Below are positions 1-11,756 of a DNA stretch of 64,000 nucleotides, piece after piece; positions within the stretch are counted from its first letter, which is position 1; each line of letters begins with the position of its first letter. The translations under genes were made by a program, and so were the position numbers. This DNA is from Athripsodes cinereus. Its lineage: Eukaryota; Arthropoda; Insecta; Trichoptera; Leptoceridae. The notes under the pieces are model-generated. The model was not told the origin of the DNA. It did not search any database and saw only the letters and a list, made by a program, of their open reading frames with translations. The DNA lies in the NCBI GenBank assembly GCA_947579605.1, contig OX388313.1:1612001-1676000 (forward strand), in the 5' to 3' direction.

Positions 1-3000
1 TCCATGAGAACATCCCTAAGCAGTGCAGACATCTCCACAGGAGAGAGACGAGCCAATTTCTGTCTGCCTTGGTTCCTAGGGGCACTCAGAGCTGGATTAA
101 CAGGGAGAAATGCAACCCCGAACCTCTCCAGACCAACAGCACTTGTGTTCCAAACTAAATAAAGAAACAAATGATGTATATAACTTGTCTGAGTTTTATT
201 TGCACTACAAATTAAAAGTAACCAATTACTAACCTGCTTCACACTCTCTTCTGTCTATTTCATCGTAAATGTCCATCACCAACTCCTCAAATAGATGATT
301 TGGCAGCTGAAAAAAAAACATTATCATATATAAAACAAAATGTGGATTTTTATCAATCCAACTGTAGAATTTCACTTATTGTGTGCCAATAACACGTACT
401 ATCCAAAATATGAATTTGACTATTATAAATTCCATGAAATTATCTATTGGGCCCCCGGTGTAGAATATGTCTTCCATTCTTTTCCGTAAGTTTTCGAATG
501 TCCTGTAAAGACAGGTATTCATAAAACATCATCTATCAAACATTAAACATCTTCATTTCAGAAATGTAATACACTACCCATCCAGAATGTCTTTAATTAC
601 TATTGAAACAAAGAGGGCAACTTGTATGTTTTTTTAAGAGTGGTTGTTATAAAATAAATTATCATAAATTTAGGAACTAGCTGGCAGTCGAATCCAGAAT
701 CATCTGCATATTATATCAGCATAATAACTCTTGCTCCAGAGAAGACTGCACTTAGAATTTATATAAGATCGCACTAAGACTCAACTCGAAAAACCATACC
801 AATTGCAGTTTTCCTCGTGCAGCCTTGGCCCCGTCAGTCATCTCATTGGTGTTATAATGTTCCAGATTGATGTAGTGTTGTCCTGTGGTATGATCTGGCT
901 TCTTGTTGCAGAAGTAGTAAGCTAGTCTATCTGTCACCTCGTATACCAACTCCACCATCCTGTTAGCTAGCTCAATGTGACCTGCTTGCCTGAACAAACA
1001 AACATCCAGTTATCTATTAGTAGGGAGAAATGACAGTACAGTGACAAGTTTGTCTCCTATTCATTCACAAAGAAATAATGAACACAATTTCTCAAATTGT
1101 TTGTTTTTCCGTTAATCCTATATTTAATTCAACTAAATCACTCGTGTATTAGGGAAAAATTTAAAAAAAATATCAAATTTAATTCAAGTTAAATTTTATA
1201 CACAATATGATTTAATTACAGACAACCCTAGACATGTGCTTGTATTGTGCGGCTAAAGGAGGGAGGGAAAGGAAGGGAAAATCGAGGGAAATAATCCTCT
1301 TATTATTAACCGTAGACTTCTCTACTGGGTGTAAACAAATCAACAGATTACCACTAGTATGTTAGATTTCTATTCATATTATATCAAGGCAAAAAAAAAT
1401 ATATAATCAAAGCATTTGAAATGATATAGAAGGTGATAGCTTGTAATCTGATGATAAGTTATCAGATCTTCAACTGGAAGTTACCAAGTTCTAGTTCCAC
1501 TGGTAACCTAGTCCATCTCCCAAGGCACAATTATATATTGTTTATTATGAAAGTATTAGAGGGTGTATTTCATTTTATTTCCACAGACAATTTTATAGAA
1601 GACCATTGTTTGGCATAAAATCGTCTTAAATATCAAGATAAAAAATTTAAAAATCACTACCTTGCAACTTGTGAAGGAGTAGCATTAGCAGCATCCTTAG
1701 TGTTGGGATCCGCCCCCCAGGCCACTAATAGCTCTGCCTGCGTGGCATGTCCAGCTCTGCAAGCCACATGAAGACAGCTCGTTCCCTTTTCCTAATGAAA
1801 GAATACACAATATTACTAAAAACATTCATCTTATCTATGAAGGTGAATTTAAAATGAATAGCAACACTATAGCAAGTTCACCCACCATATTTTGTTAATT
1901 GAGAAATTGATATCTTAATTATGATTATCTTATAACTACATAGGAAATCAGGAGTCTTTAACTTCCAAGCATAAGATCTGGAGTTCTAAATTTATTATCG
2001 ACCTACTCCACCTTTGCATTGCAAGGTATTATTCCTAATTTTCTTCTTTTTGTTACCCGATACAATGCTGTATAACACCATGCAAATATAATTCATATTG
2101 TGTGCACCGGCATCTTCGTGAATAATAAATAAGAACCTGATTAAAGTAATTAGGATCCGCTCCCTGAACCAGTAGTCTGAGAGATGTATCCAGGTTAGCA
2201 CTCCTCACGCTTGAGTGCAACTGTCTACTGAGCTCTACGGGAGTACAAGGGACGTCATCTCGACGAGGTTTGAACACATAAGCTAGTCTGCGATGTTTCG
2301 CTTGAATGAATTCTGCTTTGGTCGGACTGTAAATAAATAAAAGTTAGTTTGTAACAAAAGAAAAATTAACGAAAACTGATAGTGACATGCATACAATATT
2401 AAAAATACTGAAATTATTTTGTTTGAGAGTTTTATTGAAGATCTGTGTCTAAAGCCAAGTTTGCAACAATGGGAGAAAAATTATAAAATAAATAATTTGA
2501 CATTTTTATTTATTTACGTTTCAAAAATAAACATTGCATAGACTTACATAATAATTAAACATTACAACACGTATAAACATTACTGAATAATCTTTGTTTA
2601 AATTTCAAGACATGAAGAAAATAAGGGGTTTTACACTAAAAATGATAATTTTTTGTTTTAAGGCAAAGCACTTGAATTCAAGTGAAAACACACAACGATA
2701 AAAACTTTTTATGGCAAAACTATCTTATTTTCACAAACTTAATGGTAAGACGAAAATTGTACTTGATTCAGTAGTTTGCGTATAATAAGAACAATGCATC
2801 ACACTTACTGCAATGAATCCTTTGGCTGTGGTTTTCTTCTCAAATGTTTGGAAGCAGATGGGTCCAGTAGAGAGTGCTCCCAGATACTGTTCACATTCTG
2901 TGCGTTGAGAGTATTCACCATCTAAAGTACACAGAATAGTCATAAACATTGCATATCAGGTGATATGAATATATCACAAACGAAACTATGTACAGTGACA

Positions 3001-4369
3001 CTCTGTAAAGATCTGCAGTTTATTTGTATGAATGAGACAATTGTCCTGCCTGGATTTCATCAATAGCTGTTTTCACACACACCAAACAAACGATGCAAAT
3101 GAATATCCAGTCTTTCTTTTCTTCTCATCGTAGATATAGAATAGAAAATGGAAATATTTAGAGCAATATCTTTTTTTGTCAATATTTAAAACAGGAAGAA
3201 AGGAGAATAAGAGTGCTCATTCACTAGGTGCAGACGTGGGTAATGTCCAATCATACTCGACCAATGGATGAAGACACAAAGTATTTCATTAGTCAGAGTA
3301 GAGTTTACAACCACCCCATGTTTCTGAGAAGAATGTTTGAAAATGGTATAGTGTATTTCAATTGCAATAGAGCACATGATAATTTGATACATAACTTGTC
3401 TATGAATTCTATACCTAGTGTAATAACATAAAATCATAAAACTCACAGCCAATAACGAAGATGGCCAGGTGCCCTGTCTAAGGGACTTGACGTGTGATAT
3501 ATGCCTCCCCATGCTTCTGTGCACACTGCAGCATTGTACACATAGCAGTATGCCTCGGTTGATAGATGCCCAAGATGGATCTAAAATAAAATTAAGAAAT
3601 ACCTCAATTAAATCAAATCAAATTATGTATTTGGATAATCTTAAAAAAATATTCCTCAGGTGAAATACTACATATCTACATAAAAATAATAATAAAAAAT
3701 TATGTTTAGCCTTCATGTACCTCTGCTAAATAAATTCTGATTATGTTTCGTTACTATACCTAGAGTCATTATCTAGAGTAATTAATGCATGAAGGACAAT
3801 AATAGAGTTTTTATTACATCCTGTAAAATAAAGGTAACACACTATATCTTTTGGAGCAACACCAATATCTCACTGTTATTAACTTGACACCCACATGCTG
3901 TGCAAAACAGGTATTATATCATAATCCAGTAGGTACTTCCCCATTCCATGTAATTTTATCGAATATCATTCAATATTATTCATCGTAGAAGTTGCTTTAA
4001 CATAAATACACAATAAATAAACGTGAATATGAGACACGCACGATGTTTACAAAGTTTCAAAATATTATGATAACTTGGTCGCACCTTCCCTGGAATGCCA
4101 TCTGACTCATTAACTAATAAAGCTTAGCATAAAACTCTAAACATCTATTGAAGTCACACTAAAATACAAATTGGATAATGAAAATACTTTGTACAAACGC
4201 TTATTTGAAGAGTTTGCATAGGAAAGACGGTAAAATTGTACAATTGAAAAGTAGTAAATTGTCAAACTTCACACTTTTATAACCTTTACGAAATGAGCTT
4301 ATTTTCGTTACCTGAAGCCCCACAATCTGCACACACATCAATGGAAGAGCGAGATTTAGATCGAGACAT
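1..4369 (-). CDS. GIT: GIT ArfGAP scaffold protein, 3' part cut off by window start
   Basis: Homologue of GIT1/GIT2, a GTPase-activating protein for Arf that scaffolds PIX/PAK at adhesions and the cytoskeleton. Exons, minus strand: 4312-4369, 3447-3580, 2809-2921, 2137-2326, 1661-1791, 800-989, 234-306 and 1-154 (partial); every junction is GT-AG and the phases close, giving about 347 residues. It begins MSRSKSRSSIDVCADCGAS. The ArfGAP zinc finger is CX2CX16CX2C (C13, C16, C33, C36), followed by VHRSMGRHIS with the arginine finger at about R41. Ankyrin repeats follow (LLVQGADPNYFNQEKGTSCL, then LLVAWGADPNTKD and RQAGHIELANRMVE). The Spa2-homology region starts at LPNHLFEELVMDIYDEIDRR and continues with NQGRQKLARLSPVEM. 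The coiled coil and paxillin-binding C-terminus lie outside the window. The start is the only ATG ahead of the zinc finger in the first exon. Seen: motifs and splice sites; known: family role. Confidence 0.95.
449..630 (+). repeat. R1 dispersed repeat, diverged copy
   Basis: Inside a GIT intron. It matches the R1 order of motifs: 'cccggt..agaatatgtcttcc', 'aagttttcgaatgtcctgta', 'cacccatccagaatgtct', then 'gagggcaacttgtatg'. The family is described at 33784-34018. Confidence 0.5.
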
Positions 4370-5009
4370 TCTAATTATCAATACACTAGTTTTAAAACGA
4401 TAAATATACGAATTCAACTCAGTAAATAACAACACCTATCGCCATTTTTAAAATATTTATAAATCATTTTATTAACCAAGCCATAAACAATTTCGAGTGG
4501 CAACATTATTTTTATATATTTAATTTATTATTTTGTTTTAGCTTTATCTACCTTATAGATAAAGGGTTATTCTAAACTCATTAAATGATAAATTCATCAA
4601 ATCACTTAATTTGCTATTATATTTCATTTATTTTCCTAAGTTTATTAGAAATAAGAAGAAAAATTTCACAACACATTAAAATTGTATTGCTAGCATTAAA
4701 AATATTTATGTAGAATAAGTTCAGCATTTTGTCTCTGATATAAAAATTGACGTTTGCTGTCATATGAGTGTGGATTCGTAATGTCATTATCGCAGATTAT
4801 TGTGTTGTTTAATTTAAATTTTAAAAAAACATTTAAAATTCAATTATCCTTTGGTATCAGATGCGTCGGTGTGTTCTTGAAAAGTTTTAATTGTACTGAA
4901 GCAATCATTCCACAAAATAAACATAAAGTTTCATTTCCATTCAATTTTGATTTGGTTTTTCCTTATTTACCGTAATTTATTACTTTAAGCTTGACTAAAA
5001 TAGCTAAAA
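4370..5009. promoter_or_regulatory. Divergent promoter region between GIT and CIAO3
   Basis: 640 bp separate the two start codons, which point away from each other, so both promoters must lie here. The stretch is strongly AT-rich. No TATA box or repeat element could be assigned with confidence. The short reading frame at 4754-4975 has no recognisable domain and is treated as chance. Confidence 0.5.
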
Positions 5010-8000
5010 ATGGCTTCAAGATTTAGTGGAGCTCTTCAATTAACAGATTTGGACGATTTTATTACACCTTCACAGGTAAGCATGCACAAAATCACATTTT
5101 TACAATACGTGATAACAGCAATACTTCTCCATTCCTGTGAGGTTTTAGCTCTTTCAAAAGTGGAATCATTAGAATAAAATAACCCAAAATTTTAGCCATA
5201 GATAGATAAAAAAAAAAAAAACTTAGTGTTACTGCTTGTTTTAGGAATGTATTAAACCTGTGAAGATAGATAAAACAAAATCACAAACTGGCGCTAAGAT
5301 AAAGATTGAGAGTGAAGGCACATATTTCAAGGAGTTGGATGGATCCCAACAGAAGTTAAAAAAAGTGGAAATATCATTGTCTGATTGCCTGGCCTGCAGT
5401 GGATGTATCACATCTGCGGAGAGTGTACTGGTTACTCAACAAAGCCAAGAGGAACTCTTAAGGTAACACAATCAATGTTACAGAAATAATATTTGTTTTA
5501 TAAATTGGATAGTGTCAATATACACACCCACCTCAATCGGAGACTATAAATGTTTTGTATTGAGTTAACAATTGCACTCAGTATCGAGACAAGATGTCTC
5601 CTGTTGATGCCTGTATTATCCTGATCCTTTAATATGGCTGCGGGTCTTGGCACTTAACCAAAGCTCAAGAGGAAAAGATAAGTATAATGAGTTGCATGAA
5701 TAGATAGATCATAATTTTTGAATTTTGTTTAGTGACTGATTGATTTATTTTTTAGGGTGTTCAAAGAAAGGAAATTATCAGTTGGCGATACAGAACATGA
5801 GATTAAATTAATTGTCGTATCTGTATCTATACAACCCTTATTATCAATGGCTGTGTGCTATGAACTCTCTTCAACTGAAGCTGCACAAAAATTATCTGGT
5901 AAGTCCTATTTCATCTTCATGTCATAAGCATATTTTTTTTTTAATATTCTTTCAAATATTAACTTTCAAGTCACTTCACATGTTAATGAATTATAAATAA
6001 TAAGCTTTATTATATAAAAAATAAAAAACAAACAAGTGAATATATTAATCTTAAGTTCTTCTTTTCTTTTACCTTTAATTATTAAAATTTAATTATTAAA
6101 GGTAAAAGAAAAGAAAAACTTAAGATTAAAGTTTAATTAGACATGGAGTTGTTTATGCCATCTATTGTCATTCATATAATATAATATATAGTTATCTGTT
6201 TATAAAATATTTTTATTGATACTTTTAAAATGTTTGTTTCATTCAAGTTTCATTCTGAAGCCCTCTTTATGTATCGATATTGGCTATATTTTTTAAACTC
6301 ATTAGGTTCCCTCATCATCTGTCAGTTTATTAGATATATTCAAAATTATATAATTCATTTGTAGGTTATTTGAAGAAACTAGGAGCGGACCTGGTACTGA
6401 ATATGCAAATAGCTGATGATTTCACTGTGTTAGAAGCGCAGAAGGAGTTTGTAGAACGTTACAAGTCACACATAGAGAACCCTAAACAGACAATTTTACC
6501 AATGCTAGCTTCTTCATGTCCAGGTAAAGTTTCCATAAAGTGTCTATTTTGCCGATGAACCATAGATATTATAAATAAATAAACAATATTGCAATACTAC
6601 TTTTTGGAATATCAAATTTTATATTCAGACTGAAATGTTAATTAATTTTCAAAAATGATAATACTAATTTATGATATTTTTTTAGGCTGGGTATGTTATG
6701 CTGAAAAGACACATGGCAACTTTATCCTCCCATACATATCCACCACAAAGTCACCTCAACAGATCATGGGCTCCCTCGTAAAGCAGCACCTATCTTCAGT
6801 CAGAGGACTCTCCCCTAATAACATATACCATGTCACAGTGATGCCGTGTTATGATAAGAAGTTGGAGGCTTCCAGAGAAGACTTCTTCAGCCAAGTGCAC
6901 AACTGCAGGGATGTAGATTGTGTTATCACATCCAGTGAGTAAAATTGATTTATTTAATTTCGATGTATTCAATTATCTAATTATTTTTTTTATTCTTCAC
7001 TGTATATTAGTGACAATATTAATCAAAACATAGTACCAAAAACCATAAATTATTATATAATATAATATATGTAGGGGTGAATCTATCACTACTGTGATTT
7101 CTTCAAACTAATGAGGTTAGTCAGTGGCCTGATGGTAGATTCTCGGACTTTCAATCAAGAGATTCTGAGTTTGTTTCCACCCGCTGACAATCTATTTTAT
7201 CTTCACAATACAAGCATATTGTTCTTTGTAAAGATGTTTAGGGGTGTATTTGGAATTATTACAAATCCAGATTCACTTTTAAAAAAAAATTGATTATCAA
7301 ACTTTTTGTAGGGAGCATTTTGAATAATTAGCATATCAGTATTGAAGATGATAAAAGAAAAAAATTAACAATTTGGTTATTTTTAAATTTTAGTTGAATT
7401 AGAGCAGATGCTCATCGGTGAAAATATTTCATTGAACGATTGTCCATCTGGTGAAATGGATTGGCCATGGGAGAATGAGGAGTTACAGCAGATACAAGGC
7501 CAGCTCTCCAGTCATATTGGAACAGGGTCAGGGGGCTACTCTGATTTGATATTTCATTATGCAGCCAAGGAACTGTTTGATATGGATGCACCGAATATGG
7601 ATTACAGGAATCTAAGGTATGTTAAAACTACCCACTCCACCTTCTCAACATAAGTATATTTCTTATACTGCAAGGATATTTGAGGTTCATATCAAACTCT
7701 GATGCATTATACAAAAGAATGTCATGAGATATTAAGTTTTCAATTTTTCATATAACTATAATCTTTAGTTAGGACAGTATATTTTTTACAATAGTTTCTT
7801 TATTTTCTAGGAATCCAGATTTCCGTGAAGTCTCCCTTGTAAAGGACGGTACGGAAGTATTGAAGTTTGCTATTGCCAATGGTTTTAGGAATATACAGAA
7901 CTTAGTACAGAAATTAAAGCGAGGAAAGAGTGTCTACCATTATGTTGAAGTCATGGCTTGTCCATCAGGTAAAATACATTTTACTATGCAATCACGGCGT

Positions 8001-8790
8001 ATCCCACAAGTGGAGTAATAAACATGCAAGCTGTCCTTTCTGTGCCAAGAAAAAATTAAGAATTTCAGATGTAGAATGTCTTTATTTTATCGAACACCTG
8101 CCTTTTACAAGGCTCTCGAAAACTTACAGAAAAGAGTGGGAGACCACGGAACAATTTTCTGTTCAACATTATATAACTCATCTCATTTTAATTCATAACA
8201 TATTTCCATAATCAACTGTCTGTCGATAAGTTGTATGCATATGTTAATTTCACTTATTAGTTATCTCTTGTATTTTTCAAAAATAAAAATAAATTTCTAT
8301 GAAGAAACTTTGATCTATAAGAACTCTACTAATCACATTCATATCATAATTGAATGAGTGTAAAAAAATAATTTTAGAATACTGATACATAAATTTTTTT
8401 CAATTATTTAATTTAATTTTTAAACACATGCTAATTTTATATTATTTTTATCAACTTCTTGAATTTTAAAAAAATCATTTTATTTTTTAAATACTCAAAC
8501 CTTCTTCGTATTACCTCATGAAAATTGTGATAATTTATAATTTTTTAGGTTGTTTAAATGGTGGCGCTCAAGTGAGACCCCAAAACGGGGAGAATTACAA
8601 AGAGTTAGTTGTGAAATTAGAAGAAATGTACAGTAAACTAATGAAAGTACATCCCATAGACAATAGTCTCGTGAAGAGCTTATACAGTCAGTGGTTAGAT
8701 GGTGCCGATTCTGACAAAGCCAAAGCAATTCTACATACAGAATATCACGCTGTACAGAAAACAGATATACCTCTTAATATGAAATGGTGA
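5010..8790 (+). CDS. CIAO3: Cytosolic iron-sulfur assembly component 3 (NARFL/Nar1, hydrogenase-like)
   Basis: Carries Fe-S clusters to the CIA targeting complex, which matures cytosolic and nuclear Fe-S proteins. Exons: 5010-5075, 5245-5462, 5756-5898, 6365-6523, 6686-6934, 7394-7616, 7811-7968, 8549-8790; phases close to 485 residues, the usual family size. The N-terminal cluster ligands are present: C24 and C70, C73, C76 in SDCLACSGC. The hydrogenase-like ligands are C194 (ASSCPGW), C250 (VMPCYDKK), and C403 and C407 (VMACPSGCLNGG). All eight expected cysteines are therefore intact. Other family landmarks are [15 protein letters not shown] and the ending LNMKW: a C-terminal tryptophan, as in the family, where the C-terminal aromatic is a CIA targeting signal. 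An AATAAA lies 20 nt after the stop. Divergently paired with GIT. Confidence 0.96.
6045..6128. repeat. Hairpin (inverted repeat) in CIAO3 intron 3
   Basis: The left arm 'ttaatcttaagttcttcttt' and the right arm 'aaagaaaaacttaagattaa' are near-perfect reverse complements, joined across 'tttaattattaaaatttaat'. It could be a small foldback element. In the CIAO3 pre-mRNA it would form a stem of about 35-40 bp. Confidence 0.6.
7108..7297 (+). mobile_element. tRNA-derived SINE, diverged (family 1)
   Basis: In CIAO3 intron 5. An A-box-like 'agtggcctgatggtagattc' is followed by a degenerate B box, then a tail 'ggggtgtatttggaattatt' ending in an A-rich run, in the same order as the better copy at 10990-11177. 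Heavily diverged. Confidence 0.5.
7985..8156 (-). repeat. R1 dispersed repeat, minus orientation
   Basis: In CIAO3 intron 7. Shows 'cacggcgtatcccacaagtg', 'acatgcaagctgtccttt', then 'cttacagaaaagagtgggag', the reverse complement of the R1 landmarks. Confidence 0.65.
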
Positions 8791-8809
8791 TTTGTGTAGG
8801 TTAATAAGT

Positions 8810-8815
8810 AATAAA
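8810..8815 (+). terminator. CIAO3 polyadenylation signal AATAAA
   Basis: Canonical hexamer starting 20 nt after the TGA stop, the first downstream of the gene. This implies a very short 3' UTR. Confidence 0.6.
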
Positions 8816-8876
8816 TAATTGTTATTTTTATACTAACATGTTTTATTCATTACACAAGAAACAAATATTTATAGAA

Positions 8877-9012
8877 TCACGGTTTCGCCCACAAGTGGGG
8901 TAGCCAGTAGAATATGTGCATGTTTCAAACATGCAAACTGTTCTCTTTGTGGCAATAAAAGTTGATACATTCAGAGTGGGTGGCACATCTCGTTACCAAA
9001 GTGAAGATGTCA
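8877..9012 (-). repeat. R1 dispersed repeat, truncated
   Basis: Begins 'atcacggtttcgcccacaag', continues 'tagccagtagaatatgtgca' and 'cattcagagtgggtggcaca', then stops where the 265-bp TIR element begins. The TIR element probably inserted into it. Confidence 0.55.
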
Positions 9013-9013
9013 T

Positions 9014-9655
9014 ATCGTCGATGCATATGCTATCAAAAAGAGACGTGTGCACATTTTTATTTAGGCATACTCTTTTAAAACTGTTCATTAAGGCATTAAA
9101 ATTTTAGTTTGGACTTTTTATTAGCATGTGATATTATTCTTTAAGCATTGAAATTTAATATTTGATACTAAGAGTCACTTTATAAAATGTTTATGATGTC
9201 ATTATAAGCGTTAATTGTATCGGCATTAACTTTGTAACACTTCATTTTTAATTATGAAATAAAATAAATATTTATTATTTTTGTTATATGTTGCTATTGA
9301 GTAAGACTAACGCACAACCGGTTTCGCGGACTCCGAGTTCGCATCATCAGGTGCTGATCTATACTGAATTAAACAAATACAAAAGTTCGTTAGGATTTAC
9401 AGTGAAGGTGTAGGGGTAGGCGGGGTCTAACGAACTTTTTTTTTTGTTTAATTCAGTATAGATCAGCACCTGATGATGCAAACTCGAAGTCCGCGAAACC
9501 GGTCGTGCGTTAGTCTTACTCAATAGCAAACATAAAACAAAAATAATAAATATTTATTTTATTTTATTTCATAATTTTCATTATAAGCAGTTTATTCCAG
9601 AAATGTCAAAACATTTATGAATTCACATGTCCCTTTTTGAATATGCAACGACGAT
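9014..9655. mobile_element. 265-bp TIR element (copy A) split by a later foldback insertion
   Basis: Left terminus 'atcgtcgatgcatatgctat' and right terminus 'tttgaatatgcaacgacgat' are imperfect terminal inverted repeats of about 30 bp. The body (9014-9209 plus 9589-9655) matches copy B at 33057-33552 almost throughout, for example 'actaagagtcactttataaa'. The middle is displaced by 9210-9577. No transposase is present; the superfamily is not assigned. Confidence 0.7.
9210..9577. mobile_element. Foldback element nested in the TIR element, possible 11-bp target duplication
   Basis: Arms from about 9247 and to 9577 are reverse complements: 'gagtaagactaacgcacaac' and 'accggtttcgcgga' against 'tccgcgaaaccggtcgtgcg', and 'ttaattcagtatagatcagc' against its left-arm counterpart. 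TCATTATAAGC occurs on both sides (9199-9209 and 9578-9588), while copy B of the host element carries it once. This fits a target-site duplication. Outside the arms about 37 bp on the left are unpaired. Confidence 0.65.
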
Positions 9656-9665
9656 TTATTGATTG

Positions 9666-9856
9666 TGTCGGCGCACACATAGTAGAATTCCATAATTAGG
9701 TAATTTGAAACAAGTGTTTCTTTCTACTATAAGTTATTGATCACGAGAGAGACGTCTTTCCAGAAGATTGATAATGACCTGATAAGTGGGAAGACGTCTC
9801 TCTGGTGATCAATAACTTGTAGTTAAAAGAAACACTTGTTTCAAATTACCTTATGA
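9666..9856. mobile_element. Foldback family 'AGACGTCT', copy 1
   Basis: Arms 9696-9761 and 9788-9853 pair almost perfectly: 'ttattgatcacgagagagac' against 'ctctggtgatcaataact', and 'aaacaagtgtttctttc' against 'aaaagaaacacttgtttc'. The left flank 'catagtagaattccataatt' is shared with the other copies at 16466, 44465, 56400 and 63456. No coding capacity. Confidence 0.7.
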
Positions 9857-10609
9857 AGATGTCATGTAATGACTTGTTTGTGATGATTTACAAATTGTTG
9901 AATTTTATAGGACATTCCAGAGTGAAGAAAAGAGTCTTATTAAAAGTCAAATATACACAAAAATACATTCATAAAATCAATATAAGTATAGGGTCTAATT
10001 TTTCATTGATTATCTCCTGCGTAAAATCGTATGTTCATGGAATGCATGTTAGTTTTCCACATGCATTGCATAAACCAACAATATACTATATATAACAATG
10101 TTGTGCGCTTCCTTAAAAAAACGTGCCATCTGCAATAGTAATTGTTAAGACAGCTGTCCTTTTCTAATAATGGTTGTACTACATATAACTACTATAGCTA
10201 TAATGTATTAGAAAGAGACACTCCTGTACCCAATTTATTTTTCCATACGAATGTAGACGTTATCGCCACTGTGGAAAGCATACTTTTGCTTGTATTTAAG
10301 CCAAAAGTGCACAATCTTGTTCTTGTAAAATGTCTTTGGGATTAAAAACAAGCTTATGAATTATTAAAATGTTATGTAAGTACATATTATTATACAGATA
10401 GGCATGTGTGTTATTTTCAGAACATAGACAATCGTAGTCCTCAGCTGATGGTCAACTTCATTTAAATTTCAGAGGTCACCGTGTATTTTGGTCAATAACA
10501 ATATTTTTTGTGTACTCAAATTTCAATGGAATAATTTAAAATAAATTATACAACAGCAGTGAATAACTGTGGTCTTTATCTAATTTTTAATATTAATGCA
10601 AAAAAAAAG

Positions 10610-10850
10610 CAGCGGGTGGGTCGCAGAAGTAACACTCTAGCCTTTGAGTCATGAGGTCCTGGGTTCAGTTCCCAGCCTGGCAAAATGAAAATGGTCTTTT
10701 TCAAATTGTCATGGGTCTAAATGTTACATGTATATGTGTTTAGTGTATTGTCGAATTAGTATTCAAAACCTCATGATTCATATCTTAGTTTGGGACTAGT
10801 TCCATCTGTCTAAGTTGTCCTTATGCATATTATGTTAATTATCTGATTTG
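10610..10850 (+). mobile_element. tRNA-derived SINE, family 2
   Basis: Head 'cctttgagtcatgaggtcct' with B box 'gggttcagttccc', then 'ttttcaaattgtcatgggtc', and tail 'ttagtttgggactagttcca'. Same architecture as the better copy at 34532-34770. Confidence 0.7.
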
Positions 10851-10989
10851 CACTGTTAAAAAATTTCTCTAGAAACAAGATAAAGCCATTCTATTCACCA
10901 GTGCCTTTGAGACATTTGTAAAATTTCAGCACTTTGAAATTCCTCTCAGAATTATACTGCGGAAACAAGCATCCTTTATTCAACCCAAT

Positions 10990-11177
10990 TGGTTCGTCGG
11001 TAGCCTGGAGGTAGAGTCTTGGTCCCGTGAACAAGAGGTCCGTGGTTCAATCCCAGGTACCGGCAAACTCCCCTTTTCATGACACAAGCTTTTAGTAGCT
11101 TACTGTGAAAGGTGTATAAGGTTGTATTTGGGTTTATAACAAACAAAACCCAGATATATCTTTTTGAAAAAAAAAAT
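10990..11177 (+). mobile_element. tRNA-derived SINE, family 1
   Basis: A box in 'ggtagcctggaggtagagtc', B box 'tggttcaatccca', then 'accggcaaactcccc', 'gtgaaaggtgtataaggttg', and end 'aacccagatatatcttttt' before an A run. Related copies lie at 20951 (-), 45429 (-), 52029 (-), and as fragments at 41573 and 48970. It is not a tRNA gene: no acceptor stem is formed and the sequence continues without a CCA-end structure. Confidence 0.8.
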
Positions 11178-11756
11178 CTGGGGTATGAATTTACATCTTT
11201 CTGATATTGTTGTCATGGGAAAATTCTTTTGTGAAAGAGATTCATCCACTCTAATGGCCGAAAAAACACTGAATTTTTTGGCAAACTTATTCAACATTCA
11301 CAGAAAATGACCCAGTAAGGACTTAAATCACAAAGATAACAAATTGTTGCTAAGTGGTATGGCAGACAGCCTCATTTGAGACGTGTTTATACCGCCTAAC
11401 ATCCAATATACTCTTTAAATACTTATTCTCATGCATACTCTCTCAAAATCAAACTACTGAATTGTGTATCTCTTCAGCATGTGGTATGACCACCACTGTT
11501 ATAATATAGAAGAGAACTTATTGTGAATGTTTTATAATTAGTTATTAAATAATGCAAGTTACAGTAGTGTTTCAAATTTCATGACCTCTTGACATACCGT
11601 GTCAATGTGCACCGCACATTTATGTAAAATCAAAACCTTTATTAGTATTTACATTGTAACCAGACACAGCGCAACGGAAGTCTTACAAAAAAGATGTTAA
11701 CAAGATTCTGTAATATTAAAAATAATTAGTATTAAATAAAACAATTCATTATAAAC

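Larger units (their letters stand above)
8791..11756. other. Intergenic region CIAO3 to lipocalin
   Basis: About 3 kb holding no gene that I can support. Contents in order: CIAO3 poly(A) signal, truncated R1 repeat, TIR element with nested foldback, foldback copy 1, a partial relative of the 36-kb duplication (10007-10075, 'tatctcctgcgtaaaatcgt'), SINE family 2 (10610) and SINE family 1 (10990). The remainder is plain AT-rich sequence. The lipocalin promoter presumably lies in the last few hundred bases. Confidence 0.6.

Noticed and set aside
10990..11070. tRNA gene (A and B boxes, tRNA-like head)
   Set aside because: No acceptor stem pairs, several diverged copies share the same non-tRNA 3' part, so these are SINE heads. 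The same holds for 34532, 45540, 52150 and 55590.
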